NCBI RefSeq assembly: GCF_003544935.1 | Contig: NZ_CP032098.1 | Coordinates: 1,488,001 to 1,552,000 of the forward strand | From: Malaciobacter molluscorum LMG 25693 | Lineage (GTDB): Bacteria > Campylobacterota > Campylobacteria > Campylobacterales > Arcobacteraceae | Direction of reading: 5' to 3' | Length of the DNA stretch: 64,000 nt | Shown here: piece after piece, positions 27,657 to 35,834 of the stretch | Layout of the letters: each line of letters opens with the position of its first letter | Position numbering within the stretch: position 1 is the first letter of the stretch | Translations under genes and position numbers: made by a program | Notes under the pieces: model-generated | Databases searched by the model: none | The model's input: only the letters and a program-made list of their open reading frames with translations | Told to the model about the DNA's origin: nothing

Positions 27657-28151
27657 ATGTTAATAAATGATAATTTAACAGTATCTAGTATTTATCAACA
27701 AATTGCTCAAAAAAAAGCACAACTTGCTAATATAGATAAAGAAGAATTACTTAAATCTTCTTTTGAAAAAGAAGATAGTGTTAATTTAACTAATACAAAA
27801 TATGATGAAAATGATTATAAAAGAGTATTAAGTAAATTTCAAAACTTAGATGCTCAAACTAGAGCTCATGAACAAACACATGCTTCATTAAGTACAACAA
27901 GAGGTGCAATTAACTATACCTATCAAATGGGACCAGATGGTAAATTGTATGCAACAGGAGGACATGTAAGACTAGATACTTCAATTCCAAAAGATCCAGT
28001 TGCTGCATTAGCAAAATTAGATGAATTAAAAAAAGCTTCAAGTGGTCCTTCAGAATTAAGTAGTGCTGATGCAAGTATTGCAAGAGCAGCAAACTTAAAT
28101 AAAATGCTTATTTTAAGTAAGCAGCAACAAGGAGAAACAAATGAGAGTTGA
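27657..28151 (+). CDS. SprA-related putative metalloprotease
   Basis: The 164-residue protein matches the SprA-related family: FQNLDAQTRAHEQTHASLST followed by the glycine-rich GPDGKLYATGGHVRLDTS and KDPVAALAKLDEL. HEQTHA is a zinc-metallopeptidase-type HExxH motif, so peptidase function is predicted, though to my knowledge the family is not biochemically established. No signal peptide is present. It is first of three tightly spaced plus-strand genes and overlaps the next by 11 nt. Confidence 0.75.
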   Translation: MLINDNLTVSSIYQQIAQKKAQLANIDKEELLKSSFEKEDSVNLTNTKYDENDYKRVLSKFQNLDAQTRAHEQTHASLSTTRGAINYTYQMGPDGKLYATGGHVRLDTSIPKDPVAALAKLDELKKASSGPSELSSADASIARAANLNKMLILSKQQQGETNES

Positions 28152-28389
28152 TCAATTATCAAATAATCTAAATGCAATGGTTGCAACACAAATGCAAGTT
28201 AATGAAAATGCTCAAACAATTGCAAATATTGCAAATACAATGGGTGATCCACAAGCTCAAGAGGTAAGTCAAGATTTAATTGATGCAATTGTTTCACAAA
28301 TACCCAATACTATTGCATATAGTGCAAATGCAAATGCAATTGAAACACAACAAGAGACATCAAGTATGTTATTAAACATTAAGGCTTAA
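28141..28389 (+). CDS. Small protein resembling a flagellar rod/hook terminal domain
   Basis: This 82-residue protein overlaps the end of the SprA-related gene, so translation is probably coupled. It has no recognised family. The C-terminal half (LIDAIVSQIPNTIAYSANAN, then ETQQETSSMLLNIK) resembles the C-terminal D0 helix of flagellar rod and hook proteins. The N-terminal half is also a predicted helix (NNLNAMVATQMQVNENAQTI). It thus looks like a miniature axial protein or a chaperone/regulator mimicking one. Confidence 0.6.
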   Translation: MRVDQLSNNLNAMVATQMQVNENAQTIANIANTMGDPQAQEVSQDLIDAIVSQIPNTIAYSANANAIETQQETSSMLLNIKA

Positions 28390-28393
28390 ACTA

Positions 28394-28825
28394 ATGGATA
28401 AACTAAATGTCGTATGTCCATTTTGTAATAAAATAAATAAAATTCCTAAAAAAGAGTCTTATAATGTAGCAAACTGTGGTAATTGTAAAGAATCATTACT
28501 TGATACTACACCTATTGAACTATCATATGAAAACTTTGATCATGTGCTAGTAAATTCAGATATTCCTGTAATTGTTGATTTTTGGGCTTCTTGGTGTCAA
28601 CCTTGTAAAATGATGGCGCCAATTTTCAAAGATGTTTCAAAAAAATATCCATTAAAAGTTTTATTTGTTAAGGTAAATACAGAAAAAGAAGAATTAATTG
28701 CTTCGAAGTTTATGATAAAATCAATTCCTACTCTTATTATTTTTAAACAAGACAAAGAAGTAAAAAGAGTAAGTGGAGTTTTAGATCCACTTAAACTTTC
28801 AAATTTTATAAATGAAAATATATAA
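28394..28825 (+). CDS. trxC: Thioredoxin 2-like protein with zinc-ribbon N-terminus
   Basis: The 143-residue protein has an N-terminal zinc-binding segment (CPFC near 9-12, CGNC near 28-31) followed by a thioredoxin fold, the architecture of TrxC. The active site reads WASWCQPCKMMAP, with Gln where thioredoxins normally have Gly, which should shift the redox potential. The cis-proline loop is SIPTLIIF. It begins 4 nt after the mini rod-like gene, completing a three-gene unit. TrxC reduces disulfides in the cytoplasm and is often tied to oxidative stress. Confidence 0.88.
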   Translation: MDKLNVVCPFCNKINKIPKKESYNVANCGNCKESLLDTTPIELSYENFDHVLVNSDIPVIVDFWASWCQPCKMMAPIFKDVSKKYPLKVLFVKVNTEKEELIASKFMIKSIPTLIIFKQDKEVKRVSGVLDPLKLSNFINENI

Positions 28826-28827
28826 AA

Positions 28828-29310
28828 TTAAAATTTATATATAAAATTTATACCATAAATATCTAGTCCACTATTATCATCATTTATATCAGCATTTGAT
28901 ATATGATTATATCTCAATGTTGTACTAAATGAATCACTTATGTTATAACCAAATAAAATACTTTCTTTAAATTGAAAGTTTGTTCCAAATTTTTTATCTT
29001 CAAATGATTTATCACTTAAATATGCAAAACCAAAACCACCTTGCATAAAAAAATCTTTATTAAAATTATAAGTTAAGACTCCTTGAATACTTCCAATAAA
29101 TAAATCATCACTTTCATGTGCTGAATCCATATAATCAAAAGAACCTTCAAAAGAGACTGGTAATCCAAATATTTTATAATCAGTATTTTTAATTACTGTT
29201 ACATCAAAAATATTTGAATCATCTGAAGTTGTAGAATATCCTAAACTCATTTTGTCAAAAGAAAACAAAGATGAAACTACAAATAACAATACAATTAAAA
29301 TCTTTTTCAT
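28828..29310 (-). CDS. PagL-like lipid A deacylase / acyloxyacyl hydrolase
   Basis: A 160-residue outer-membrane protein with a signal peptide (MKKILIVLLFVVSSLFSF) and a beta-barrel of about eight strands ending in Phe. The C-terminal stretch LRYNHISNADIN and GLDIYGINFIYKF matches the PagL signature: His136 and Ser138 align with the catalytic His and Ser, with the Asn residues 1 and 8 positions after the Ser also kept. The third triad position, Glu in PagL, is Asp150 here. PagL removes the 3-O acyl chain from lipid A, lowering endotoxin activity. The assignment rests on motif spacing only. Confidence 0.7.
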   Translation of the reverse strand: MKKILIVLLFVVSSLFSFDKMSLGYSTTSDDSNIFDVTVIKNTDYKIFGLPVSFEGSFDYMDSAHESDDLFIGSIQGVLTYNFNKDFFMQGGFGFAYLSDKSFEDKKFGTNFQFKESILFGYNISDSFSTTLRYNHISNADINDDNSGLDIYGINFIYKF

Positions 29311-29362
29311 GTTTATCCTTTAGTTAAAAAAAAATTATAACTTTTTATTTATATGAGCAATC

Positions 29363-29830
29363 TTAATTATTATTTATTATAAAATTATTTAATTCTATTA
29401 ATTGCGTTTCATCAAAAAGTTTTATAGAATTTTCTTTTAAAAGCTTAGCTGTTACACCTAGACCATCAATTAAGGTTGAACTAAAAGTTCCATCATATAC
29501 TTTTTTTGTGCCACAACTTGGTGATTTAGATTTTAATAAAGCAACATGAATATTATTTTTTATGCAGATTTCTAATGCTATTTTTGCACCTAAATTAAAC
29601 TCATATGTAAAATCTTTATTTGATTTTGAAACCACTTTATTTGCTTTTTGTTCAGCTGCTTCTCTTGGAGTTGGAAGCCCTGAACTAACTTCAGGACAAA
29701 TAGAAAAAATTTCGTTTGAAGATAAAATTTTATCAAATAACTCCATATCATCAATAGATGACATAGAGTCACTACCACTATACCTTACTTTATCTCCCAA
29801 TAGACAAGAAGATACTAAAATTTTCATCAT
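29363..29830 (-). CDS. DUF523 family protein
   Basis: The 155-residue protein shows the DUF523 signatures: ILVSSCLLGDKVRYSG at the N-terminus, FSICPEVSSGLPTPREAAE near 60-80, and VALLKSKSPSCGTKKVYDGT near 115. Conserved cysteines in SSCLLG, ICPEV and PSCG suggest metal or sulfur chemistry. The family has no established function that I can name with certainty. It overlaps the TtcA-family gene by 4 nt (ATGATGA), which may hint at a tRNA or sulfur-related role. Confidence 0.85.
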   Translation of the reverse strand: MMKILVSSCLLGDKVRYSGSDSMSSIDDMELFDKILSSNEIFSICPEVSSGLPTPREAAEQKANKVVSKSNKDFTYEFNLGAKIALEICIKNNIHVALLKSKSPSCGTKKVYDGTFSSTLIDGLGVTAKLLKENSIKLFDETQLIELNNFIINNN

Positions 29831-30594
29831 GCTTCTTCATAATTATCTAAGAACTCTTTTTGAAAAAAAGTTGAAGTTTGAATATTATTAAATGCTGCTT
29901 TCATAGAAATAAACATTTGAGGATTCTCTTCTTCCATTTTTTCTAAAAGTTCTTTTGTTTTTGCTCTTGCATAAGGCATTTTTATATCAAATCTCATTGC
30001 AGGACATGCTTCATCTCCAATTACACTAATTTCATTTGTTTGTGCAAATGCTCTTAGTTGTCTCTCTCTACAAAAAATAAGAGGTCTAATAACTTCTAAA
30101 CCATTTTCTGCTTTATAAATTGGAGGCATAGATCTTAACGCTCCATTATATAAGAAATTCATAAAAAATGATTCCATTGCATCATCTAAATGATGTCCTA
30201 ATGCTAATTTATTGTAACCTTGCTCTTGGGCTGTTGTATATAAATACCCTCTTCTCATTCTAGAAAAAAATGAACAAAATGATGAATTTTTTCTAATTTT
30301 TTCACCTGCAAGTTCAAATATTTCAGTATCAACTATTTCATGTTCAATATCATACTTTTTACAATGTTCAGCTAAAAATTGAACTTGTTCTCCCATACCA
30401 TAAGTAACAGTTACTGCTTTAAATTCAAAGTTAAAAGGAGCAACTCGTTGAAGATGTTTTAATGAATGAAGTAATGTTGTAGAGTCTTTTCCTCCACTAA
30501 AACCAACTAATACTTTATCTCCTTCTTTAATTAAACCATATTCAGCATTAGTCTTTCCTACAAGTTTAGATATTTTTTTACTTAATTCTATCAA
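29827..30594 (-). CDS. ttcA: TtcA-family PP-loop ATPase (tRNA 2-thiolation type)
   Basis: TtcA thiolates cytidine-32 of tRNAs. The PP-loop VGFSGGKDSTTLL (near 35-47) and the downstream blocks RMRRGYLY, LALGHHLDDAMESFFMN and RPLIFCRERQL fit the family. In E. coli TtcA a CxxC plus a third Cys hold a 4Fe-4S cluster; here the pair reads CSFF (codons TGT TCA TTT TTT), so the second Cys is missing, and the third region is EACPAMR. A TTG at 30594 with AGGA 8 nt upstream gives 255 residues and is preferred to the TTG at 30627. The specific substrate is less certain because of the altered cluster site. Confidence 0.8.
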   Translation of the reverse strand: MIELSKKISKLVGKTNAEYGLIKEGDKVLVGFSGGKDSTTLLHSLKHLQRVAPFNFEFKAVTVTYGMGEQVQFLAEHCKKYDIEHEIVDTEIFELAGEKIRKNSSFCSFFSRMRRGYLYTTAQEQGYNKLALGHHLDDAMESFFMNFLYNGALRSMPPIYKAENGLEVIRPLIFCRERQLRAFAQTNEISVIGDEACPAMRFDIKMPYARAKTKELLEKMEEENPQMFISMKAAFNNIQTSTFFQKEFLDNYEEA

Positions 30595-30740
30595 TTTAAA
30601 TTTCCTATTTTCTATAATTTTTCGCAATTATATCTAAAAGTTTAAAAAATGAAATAAAACGACTTTAAAATATAAATATTTTTTAGTAAGATTAAAACTA
30701 CATACAAACTACACAGATAATAGTGTATGATTCAATTAAT

Positions 30741-30818
30741 AAAAAAGTAAAGGAATTTTACTTCCTTGTTTAATTCACTTCTCCTTCTAAAATGTGTAAT
30801 TAAGTCACCTTTACTTTT
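30741..30818 (-). ncRNA. Candidate small structured RNA with terminator-like end
   Basis: On the minus strand, AAAAGTAAAGG (30808-30818) pairs perfectly with CCTTTACTTTT (30743-30753), which ends in a T6 run. Inside, TTAATT-A-CAC pairs with GTG-AATTAA (9 bp, one bulged A) around a purine-rich loop containing AGAAGGAG, and GGAA pairs with TTCC around GTAAAA. The element lies between the antiporter gene and the TtcA-family gene, both minus. It could be a small RNA, or a 5' leader element of ttcA that includes a terminator. No known RNA family was recognised. Confidence 0.5.
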
Positions 30819-30847
30819 ATTATGATAAATATGAATTTTCTATAATA

Positions 30848-30868
30848 CTACCACCAAAAAGGTGGTAG
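30848..30868 (-). terminator. Hairpin after the antiporter gene
   Basis: A perfect GC-containing 8-bp stem, CTACCACC / GGTGGTAG, with a 5-nt loop sits 5 bp after the antiporter stop. On the minus strand it is followed by TATTATAG rather than a T-tract, so it may be an mRNA-stabilising 3' hairpin as much as a terminator. Confidence 0.65.
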
Positions 30869-30872
30869 ATTC

Positions 30873-32198
30873 TTACAAATATAAAGCAGCAAACCAACCA
30901 AATAAAATTAATGGTATATTATAATGAATAAAAGTAGGTACTACACTATCCCATATATGGTCGTGTTGTCCATCAACACCAAGTCCAGACGTTGGTCCTA
31001 AGGTTGAATCAGAAGCTGGACTTCCAGCATCCCCTAAAGCAGCAGCCGTACCAACTAATACTGCAACACCTAATGGTGAAAAACCAAATTGCATTGCTAA
31101 AGGTACATAAATAACTGCTATAATTGGAATAGTTGAAAAAGAAGAACCAATTCCCATAGTAACTAATAATCCTACAACTAACATAAATAAAGCAGCTAAT
31201 GATTTATTGTGTCCAATAATATGAGTTATAGAACTAACAAGACTCTCTATTCCATGGCTTGCTTTCATAACTTCTGCAAAACCAGAAGCTGCAATCATAA
31301 TAAATCCAATCATTGCCATCATATGTACTCCTTTAGTGAATACATCTTGTGTCTCATCAATTTTAATAACTCCACCAATCATAAATATAATAAACCCTGC
31401 TAAAGATCCTATAATAATTGAATCAGTATCTAATTGTAAATATAAAGCTGCAACTATTGCTATAATTGCTGTAAATATATATGAAGTTTTTATTTCTTGA
31501 TTTTCTGGTTCAATTTCTTTAATTTTTTCTAAACAATATTTTCTTGGTTTTCTATATGAAAAGAAAATTGCAACTAATAATCCTAAAAACATTCCAGAAA
31601 CAGGAATAGCCATAACATATGGCAATTGATTAGCAGTTACAGTAGCACCATTTTCAACTAGATTTTTTAATAAAATATTATTTAAAAAGATTCCACCAAA
31701 ACCTACAGGAAGTAACATATAAGTGGCAGTTAATCCAAAAGTTAAAATACAAGCTATTAATCTTCTATCAATTTCATACTCAGCAAAAACATGTAATAAA
31801 GGTGGTATTAAAATTGGTATAAAAGCAATATGTACTGGTATTAAATTTTGTGAAGATACCGATGCTAATAAAATAAGTGTTAATAAAACAGTTTTAAACC
31901 AAAAAATCTCTTTTTTTGTTGCATCATTTTTCATTTTTGAAATTATTTTTTTTGCTAATAAATCAGTTATTCCTGATTTTGAAATAGCAACAGCAAATGC
32001 ACCTAACATTGCATAATTTAATGCAATTGTTGCCCCTCCCCCTAAACCATTACTAAAAGAATTTATTGTTTCAATTAAAGACATTCCTGAAACTAATCCT
32101 CCTATAATAGCACTAAAAACCAATGCAATAACTACGTTTATTCTAAATAGACTTAAAATAATCATTAGTAATACTGCAACTACAACGGGATTAAACAT
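30873..32198 (-). CDS. Na+/H+ antiporter-family transporter
   Basis: A 441-residue integral membrane protein with about eleven to twelve hydrophobic helices from residue 3 to the C-terminus. It belongs to the ion-transporter group annotated as Na+/H+ antiporter family: [19 protein letters not shown] at the start, then the glycine-rich [20 protein letters not shown], and near the end [20 protein letters not shown]. Related proteins in other bacteria may carry amino acids such as histidine instead, so the substrate is open. It is preceded by about 170 bp of AT-rich DNA and is probably monocistronic. Confidence 0.8.
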   Translation of the reverse strand: MFNPVVVAVLLMIILSLFRINVVIALVFSAIIGGLVSGMSLIETINSFSNGLGGGATIALNYAMLGAFAVAISKSGITDLLAKKIISKMKNDATKKEIFWFKTVLLTLILLASVSSQNLIPVHIAFIPILIPPLLHVFAEYEIDRRLIACILTFGLTATYMLLPVGFGGIFLNNILLKNLVENGATVTANQLPYVMAIPVSGMFLGLLVAIFFSYRKPRKYCLEKIKEIEPENQEIKTSYIFTAIIAIVAALYLQLDTDSIIIGSLAGFIIFMIGGVIKIDETQDVFTKGVHMMAMIGFIMIAASGFAEVMKASHGIESLVSSITHIIGHNKSLAALFMLVVGLLVTMGIGSSFSTIPIIAVIYVPLAMQFGFSPLGVAVLVGTAAALGDAGSPASDSTLGPTSGLGVDGQHDHIWDSVVPTFIHYNIPLILFGWFAALYL

Positions 32199-32332
32199 AG
32201 TGTTCCTTGTGAAAAATTCTATACTAAAATAGCATATTAAATGTAAATTAATTACTATTTATTATAATGTTTTTTTATTTAATAATAAGTCAAACAATTA
32301 TCACTTTTTACTAAATTTTTAGTTTAATTAAA

Positions 32333-32338
32333 TATAAT
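32333..32338 (+). promoter_or_regulatory. Putative -10 element for the 64-aa gene and downstream cluster
   Basis: A perfect TATAAT lies 33 bp upstream of the first ATG in an AT-rich region with no convincing -35, as is usual for sigma-70 promoters in this group. Confidence 0.5.
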
Positions 32339-32370
32339 TTTAGTTCCAAATCAAAAAAGAGAGTTATTTA

Positions 32371-32565
32371 ATGACGATAGAAGAACAACAAGAATTTATA
32401 GATAAGATAAAAGAAACAATTATGCCCTACGCTCAAAACATGACTAAAGAACAGATAGAAAACTTAATTAAAACAGTAGAAAAACAAAACCCAAACTTAC
32501 CTTTTGGCTTTGCAGATATGCTTTTAGAACAAATCCATTTTATAAAATATGGTGAAAAAAAATAA
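32371..32565 (+). CDS. Small conserved-looking protein of unknown function
   Basis: This 64-residue protein is soluble and helical (EEQQEFIDKIKETIMPYAQN, then MTKEQIENLIKTVEKQNPN), ending FGFADMLLEQIHFIKYGEKK. It has a GAGAG ribosome-binding site and a TATAAT promoter candidate. It stands 48 nt before the zinc-protease-like lipoprotein gene, so it may be the first gene of that cluster. No family was recognised. Confidence 0.6.
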   Translation: MTIEEQQEFIDKIKETIMPYAQNMTKEQIENLIKTVEKQNPNLPFGFADMLLEQIHFIKYGEKK

Positions 32566-32613
32566 ATAATATTTAAATTAAAACTTAAAACTTTAATTAT
32601 ATAAAGGAAAAAA

Positions 32614-33333
32614 ATGAAGAAATTTTTATTTAATGTCATATGCTATAGTAGTTTAATTTTTTTTATTCAAGGATGTACTGCTACAAATAATCAAATAAAA
32701 ACTCCACAAGAAAATAAAAAAACAAAAATAGAAAAAAAAGAAGAAAAAGCGCAAAACCCACAAAATCTACAAAAAGATTCACAAAAAGAAGAAAAACAAA
32801 TAACAAGCAAAAAAGAAACTGAAAAAAGTGAAAAAATAAAAAAAACAAAAGAAGAAAAACCTAAAGAAAAAGTTAAAATAATTATTAAAAAAGTTGAAAT
32901 ACCTGTAAAAAGTAATAAAATAATTATAGGACAGAAAGAACTTGTATATATTCCTTCAGAAGATATAACACTAAAAGCGAGAATAGATACAGGAGCAACA
33001 ACTACATCAATAAATGCTTTAAATATAAAAGAAGTAGAAAGAGATGGAAAAAAATGGGTTAAATTTGATTTAAAAGATGAAAAAGAAAAATTAATTACTA
33101 AATCTTTACCTATTTCAAGAATTGTTAAAATTAAAAGACATGGAACAGATGTTCAAGAAAGATATGTTGTAAAGATGAAACTAACTATAGGTAATTTAAC
33201 ACAATTTATTGACGTTTCTCTTACAGATAGGACTAAATTCAAATATCCTGTATTAATTGGAAGAAACTTCTTAAATGGACTTGTTTTAGTTGATGTTTCA
33301 AAAGAATATACAATAAACCCTAAAAAGAATTAA
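32614..33333 (+). CDS. Lipoprotein with putative ATP-dependent zinc protease (retropepsin-like) domain
   Basis: The N-terminus (MKKFLFNVICYSSLIFFIQG-C) is a lipoprotein signal, followed by about 75 residues of Lys/Glu/Gln-rich spacer. The C-terminal 140 residues match the putative ATP-dependent zinc protease family (Pfam Zn_protease, COG4067): VYIPSEDITLKARIDTGATT, then FKYPVLIGRNFLNGLVLVDV. The DTGA motif and LIGRNF resemble a single-lobed aspartic (retropepsin) protease. It is followed within 2 nt by the 7TM-transglutaminase gene and then an ATP-grasp ligase gene, a gene set that recurs in Proteobacteria. Confidence 0.85.
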   Translation: MKKFLFNVICYSSLIFFIQGCTATNNQIKTPQENKKTKIEKKEEKAQNPQNLQKDSQKEEKQITSKKETEKSEKIKKTKEEKPKEKVKIIIKKVEIPVKSNKIIIGQKELVYIPSEDITLKARIDTGATTTSINALNIKEVERDGKKWVKFDLKDEKEKLITKSLPISRIVKIKRHGTDVQERYVVKMKLTIGNLTQFIDVSLTDRTKFKYPVLIGRNFLNGLVLVDVSKEYTINPKKN

Positions 33334-33334
33334 T

Positions 33335-34870
33335 ATGAAATCAAAAAATCAAATTTTACTATTTTCAATAGTATTAATACTAATCACATTAGTATTAATG
33401 TTTTACAAAGTCAAGTATTTAAATTTTCCTTTATTTGCAGATGATACAACTAATATATGGAATATTCAAGCAAAGATTACATTTGAACCAAAAGAGAATG
33501 AAAGTGCAATTATATCTTTAGCATTACCTTCTAAACAAAGTAAACTTTTAATTTTAAATGAAGAATCAACTTCTGCTGATTATGGATATAGTACAAATAA
33601 ACTTCATGGAGTAAAAAAAGCTATTTGGTCAAAAAGAGAAGTAAAAGATAAAAAAGAACAAGTTTTATATTATTCAATCGATGTAATAAAAGACAACTAT
33701 TATAAAACTAAAATTCCTAAAATTAAACAAGAAAATGAAAATGTAGAAGTCTCAAAACCAATTATTCAGGCTGCAAACTCGTTATTAAATAATATTTATC
33801 CAAAAAGTGCAGATAGTATTACATTTACTTCTTTATTAATTAAAGAGTTTAATAAAAAAGAGCCTTCACAAGCTGCAAATATGATTCAAAATAATTTTAT
33901 GAAAACTCAAAAAGAAAAAAGAGATACTCTTATTAAACTTATTAAAAGGATGAAATATAAAGCAAGAACTGTTGGAGTTTTATATTTAAAAGATAAACAA
34001 AGAAATGTTAATTTAACTCCTATGTTAGAGGTATATAAAGATGGTAAATGGTATTTATATGATATTGATAAAGGATTAGTAGGTAATAGTTCAAATATTT
34101 TTATTTGGCAAAGAGGTACTCAATTTTTATTAGATGCGGAAGGAGTTAATAACTCTAGTGTTAAATTCTCAGTAATAAAAAATATAGTTCCTGCAAGAAG
34201 TGCAGCATTAATGAAAGATACAAAAAATCAAAGTGCATTACTTGACTTTTCACTATTTACTTTACCAAATGCCTCTCAAAATACTTTTAAACTTTTATTA
34301 TTAGTTCCATTAGGTGCATTAGTAGTTGTATTTATGAGAGTAATTGTTGGTTTAAAAACATCAGGAACTTTTATGCCTATTCTTTTATCCATGGCATTTA
34401 TTGAAACACATTTAGTTCCTGGTATCTTAATGTTTATTCTTGTTGTAACAATGGGGCTTTTTGTTAGATCTTATTTATCCCACTTAAATCTTCTTTTAGT
34501 TGCAAGAATATCTTCTGTGTTAATTGTAGTAGTTGCAATTATGGCATTTGTTGCTATTTTATCACAAAAACTTGGATTATCGTATGCAACAAGTATTACA
34601 TTCTTCCCTATTATTATTCTATCTTGGACAATAGAAAGAATGTCAATTTTATGGGAAGAAGAAGGAGCTAAAGAAGTTTTCATACAAGGAAGTGGTTCTT
34701 TAACCGTATCAATACTTGCTTATTTTGCAATGACGAATAGTTTCCTTAGTTTTATCACATTTAACTTTCCTGAAGTATTATTAGCTGTACTTGGAGTTAT
34801 AATATTACTTGGAAGATATAGTGGTTATAGATTAAGTGAATTATATAGATTTAAATCAATGGTAGATTAA
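33335..34870 (+). CDS. Inactive transglutaminase fused to 7-TM domain
   Basis: The 511-residue protein has one N-terminal membrane helix, a periplasmic region (about 40-310), and a C-terminal bundle of about seven helices (LLLLVPLGALVVVFMRVIVG to VLLAVLGVIILLGRYSGY). This is the inactive-transglutaminase plus 7TM architecture. The transglutaminase-like part (SADSITFTSLLIKEFNKKEP, MKYKARTVGVLYL) lacks a clear catalytic Cys, in keeping with the family being called inactive. It presumably binds a peptide-like ligand in the periplasm and works with the neighbouring protease-like lipoprotein and ATP-grasp protein. Confidence 0.87.
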   Translation: MKSKNQILLFSIVLILITLVLMFYKVKYLNFPLFADDTTNIWNIQAKITFEPKENESAIISLALPSKQSKLLILNEESTSADYGYSTNKLHGVKKAIWSKREVKDKKEQVLYYSIDVIKDNYYKTKIPKIKQENENVEVSKPIIQAANSLLNNIYPKSADSITFTSLLIKEFNKKEPSQAANMIQNNFMKTQKEKRDTLIKLIKRMKYKARTVGVLYLKDKQRNVNLTPMLEVYKDGKWYLYDIDKGLVGNSSNIFIWQRGTQFLLDAEGVNNSSVKFSVIKNIVPARSAALMKDTKNQSALLDFSLFTLPNASQNTFKLLLLVPLGALVVVFMRVIVGLKTSGTFMPILLSMAFIETHLVPGILMFILVVTMGLFVRSYLSHLNLLLVARISSVLIVVVAIMAFVAILSQKLGLSYATSITFFPIIILSWTIERMSILWEEEGAKEVFIQGSGSLTVSILAYFAMTNSFLSFITFNFPEVLLAVLGVIILLGRYSGYRLSELYRFKSMVD

Positions 34871-34871
34871 T

Positions 34872-35807
34872 ATGTTTGCAAATCCATTTAAACTTAAAGA
34901 ACGTGGTATATTAGGAATGAATAATAGAAATATCAACTTTATAGGAAAATATAACAATAGAAAAAATTTCCCTTTAGTTGATAATAAATTAAAAACAAAA
35001 CAAATCGCACAAAAACATAATATTGCAGTACCAGAACTTTTAGGTTTTATTGAATATCAAGTACAAATCAACAATTTTAAACATTATATAAAAAATGAAA
35101 ATGGTTTTGTAATAAAACCTGCCCAAGGAAGTGGGGGTAAAGGTATTCTTGTAATAACTAAAACAGTAGGAAATAAATTTATTAAACCAAATGGAGTTGA
35201 ACTTGGATATTCTGATATAAAAAGACATATATCAAATATATTAAGTGGCCTTTACTCTCTTGGAGGTAAAAATGATATTGCAGTTTTTGAAAAACTTGTA
35301 GATTTTGATGATGCTTTTAATGGGTTTAGTTATGAAGGTGTTCCTGATGTTAGAGTTATTGTTTATAGAGGCTACCCTGCATTAGCAATGATGAGGTTAT
35401 CTACTTCAAATAGTGATGGAAAAGCCAATTTGCATCAAGGTGCAGTTGGTGTGGGAATTGATATATCAACTGGAAAAGCTTTAAATGCTGTACAATTTGG
35501 AGATCCAATAAAAATACACCCAGATACAAAAAAAGATCTAAAAGAGTTAAAAATACCATATTGGAAGGATATATTATATCTTGCAGCAAAATGCTATGAA
35601 ATGACAGATATGGGCTATTTAGGTGCAGATATTGTTATAGATAAACATCTAGGACCATTAGTATTAGAACTAAATGCAAGACCTGGACTTGCTATACAAA
35701 TTGCAAACGATTTAGGTGCATTGAATAGATTTAATGAAATTGATAAAGTTGCAGGAAAACATTTAACTGTTGAAGAAAAAGTAAATTATTCTTCTTCAAA
35801 TTTTTAA
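34872..35807 (+). CDS. Alpha-L-glutamate ligase-like ATP-grasp protein (RimK-like)
   Basis: The 311-residue protein begins 1 nt after the previous stop codon. It carries ATP-grasp features: NENGFVIKPAQGSGGKGILV (glycine loop), VPDVRVIVYRGYPALAMMRL, and the metal-binding end LGADIVIDKHLGPLVLELNA followed by RPGL. This is the alpha-L-glutamate ligase-like family found with the 7TM-transglutaminase gene. RimK relatives add glutamate to protein C-termini or make peptide bonds, but the acceptor for this subfamily is not known. Confidence 0.88.
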   Translation: MFANPFKLKERGILGMNNRNINFIGKYNNRKNFPLVDNKLKTKQIAQKHNIAVPELLGFIEYQVQINNFKHYIKNENGFVIKPAQGSGGKGILVITKTVGNKFIKPNGVELGYSDIKRHISNILSGLYSLGGKNDIAVFEKLVDFDDAFNGFSYEGVPDVRVIVYRGYPALAMMRLSTSNSDGKANLHQGAVGVGIDISTGKALNAVQFGDPIKIHPDTKKDLKELKIPYWKDILYLAAKCYEMTDMGYLGADIVIDKHLGPLVLELNARPGLAIQIANDLGALNRFNEIDKVAGKHLTVEEKVNYSSSNF

Positions 35808-35834
35808 AAGTAAGAAGAATCTCTTCTTACTTTT
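35806..35834. terminator. Strong bidirectional terminator
   Basis: A perfect 13-bp stem, AAAAGTAAGAAGA / TCTTCTTACTTTT, closes a 3-nt loop between the convergent ATP-grasp gene and putA, overlapping the last codons of both. T-rich on one side and A-rich on the other, it can serve both strands. Confidence 0.85.

Noticed and set aside
30741-30818. SRP (4.5S) RNA or preQ1-type riboswitch for the structured gap element
   Set aside because: The conserved SRP GGAAG/AGCA tip and the preQ1 core are absent.
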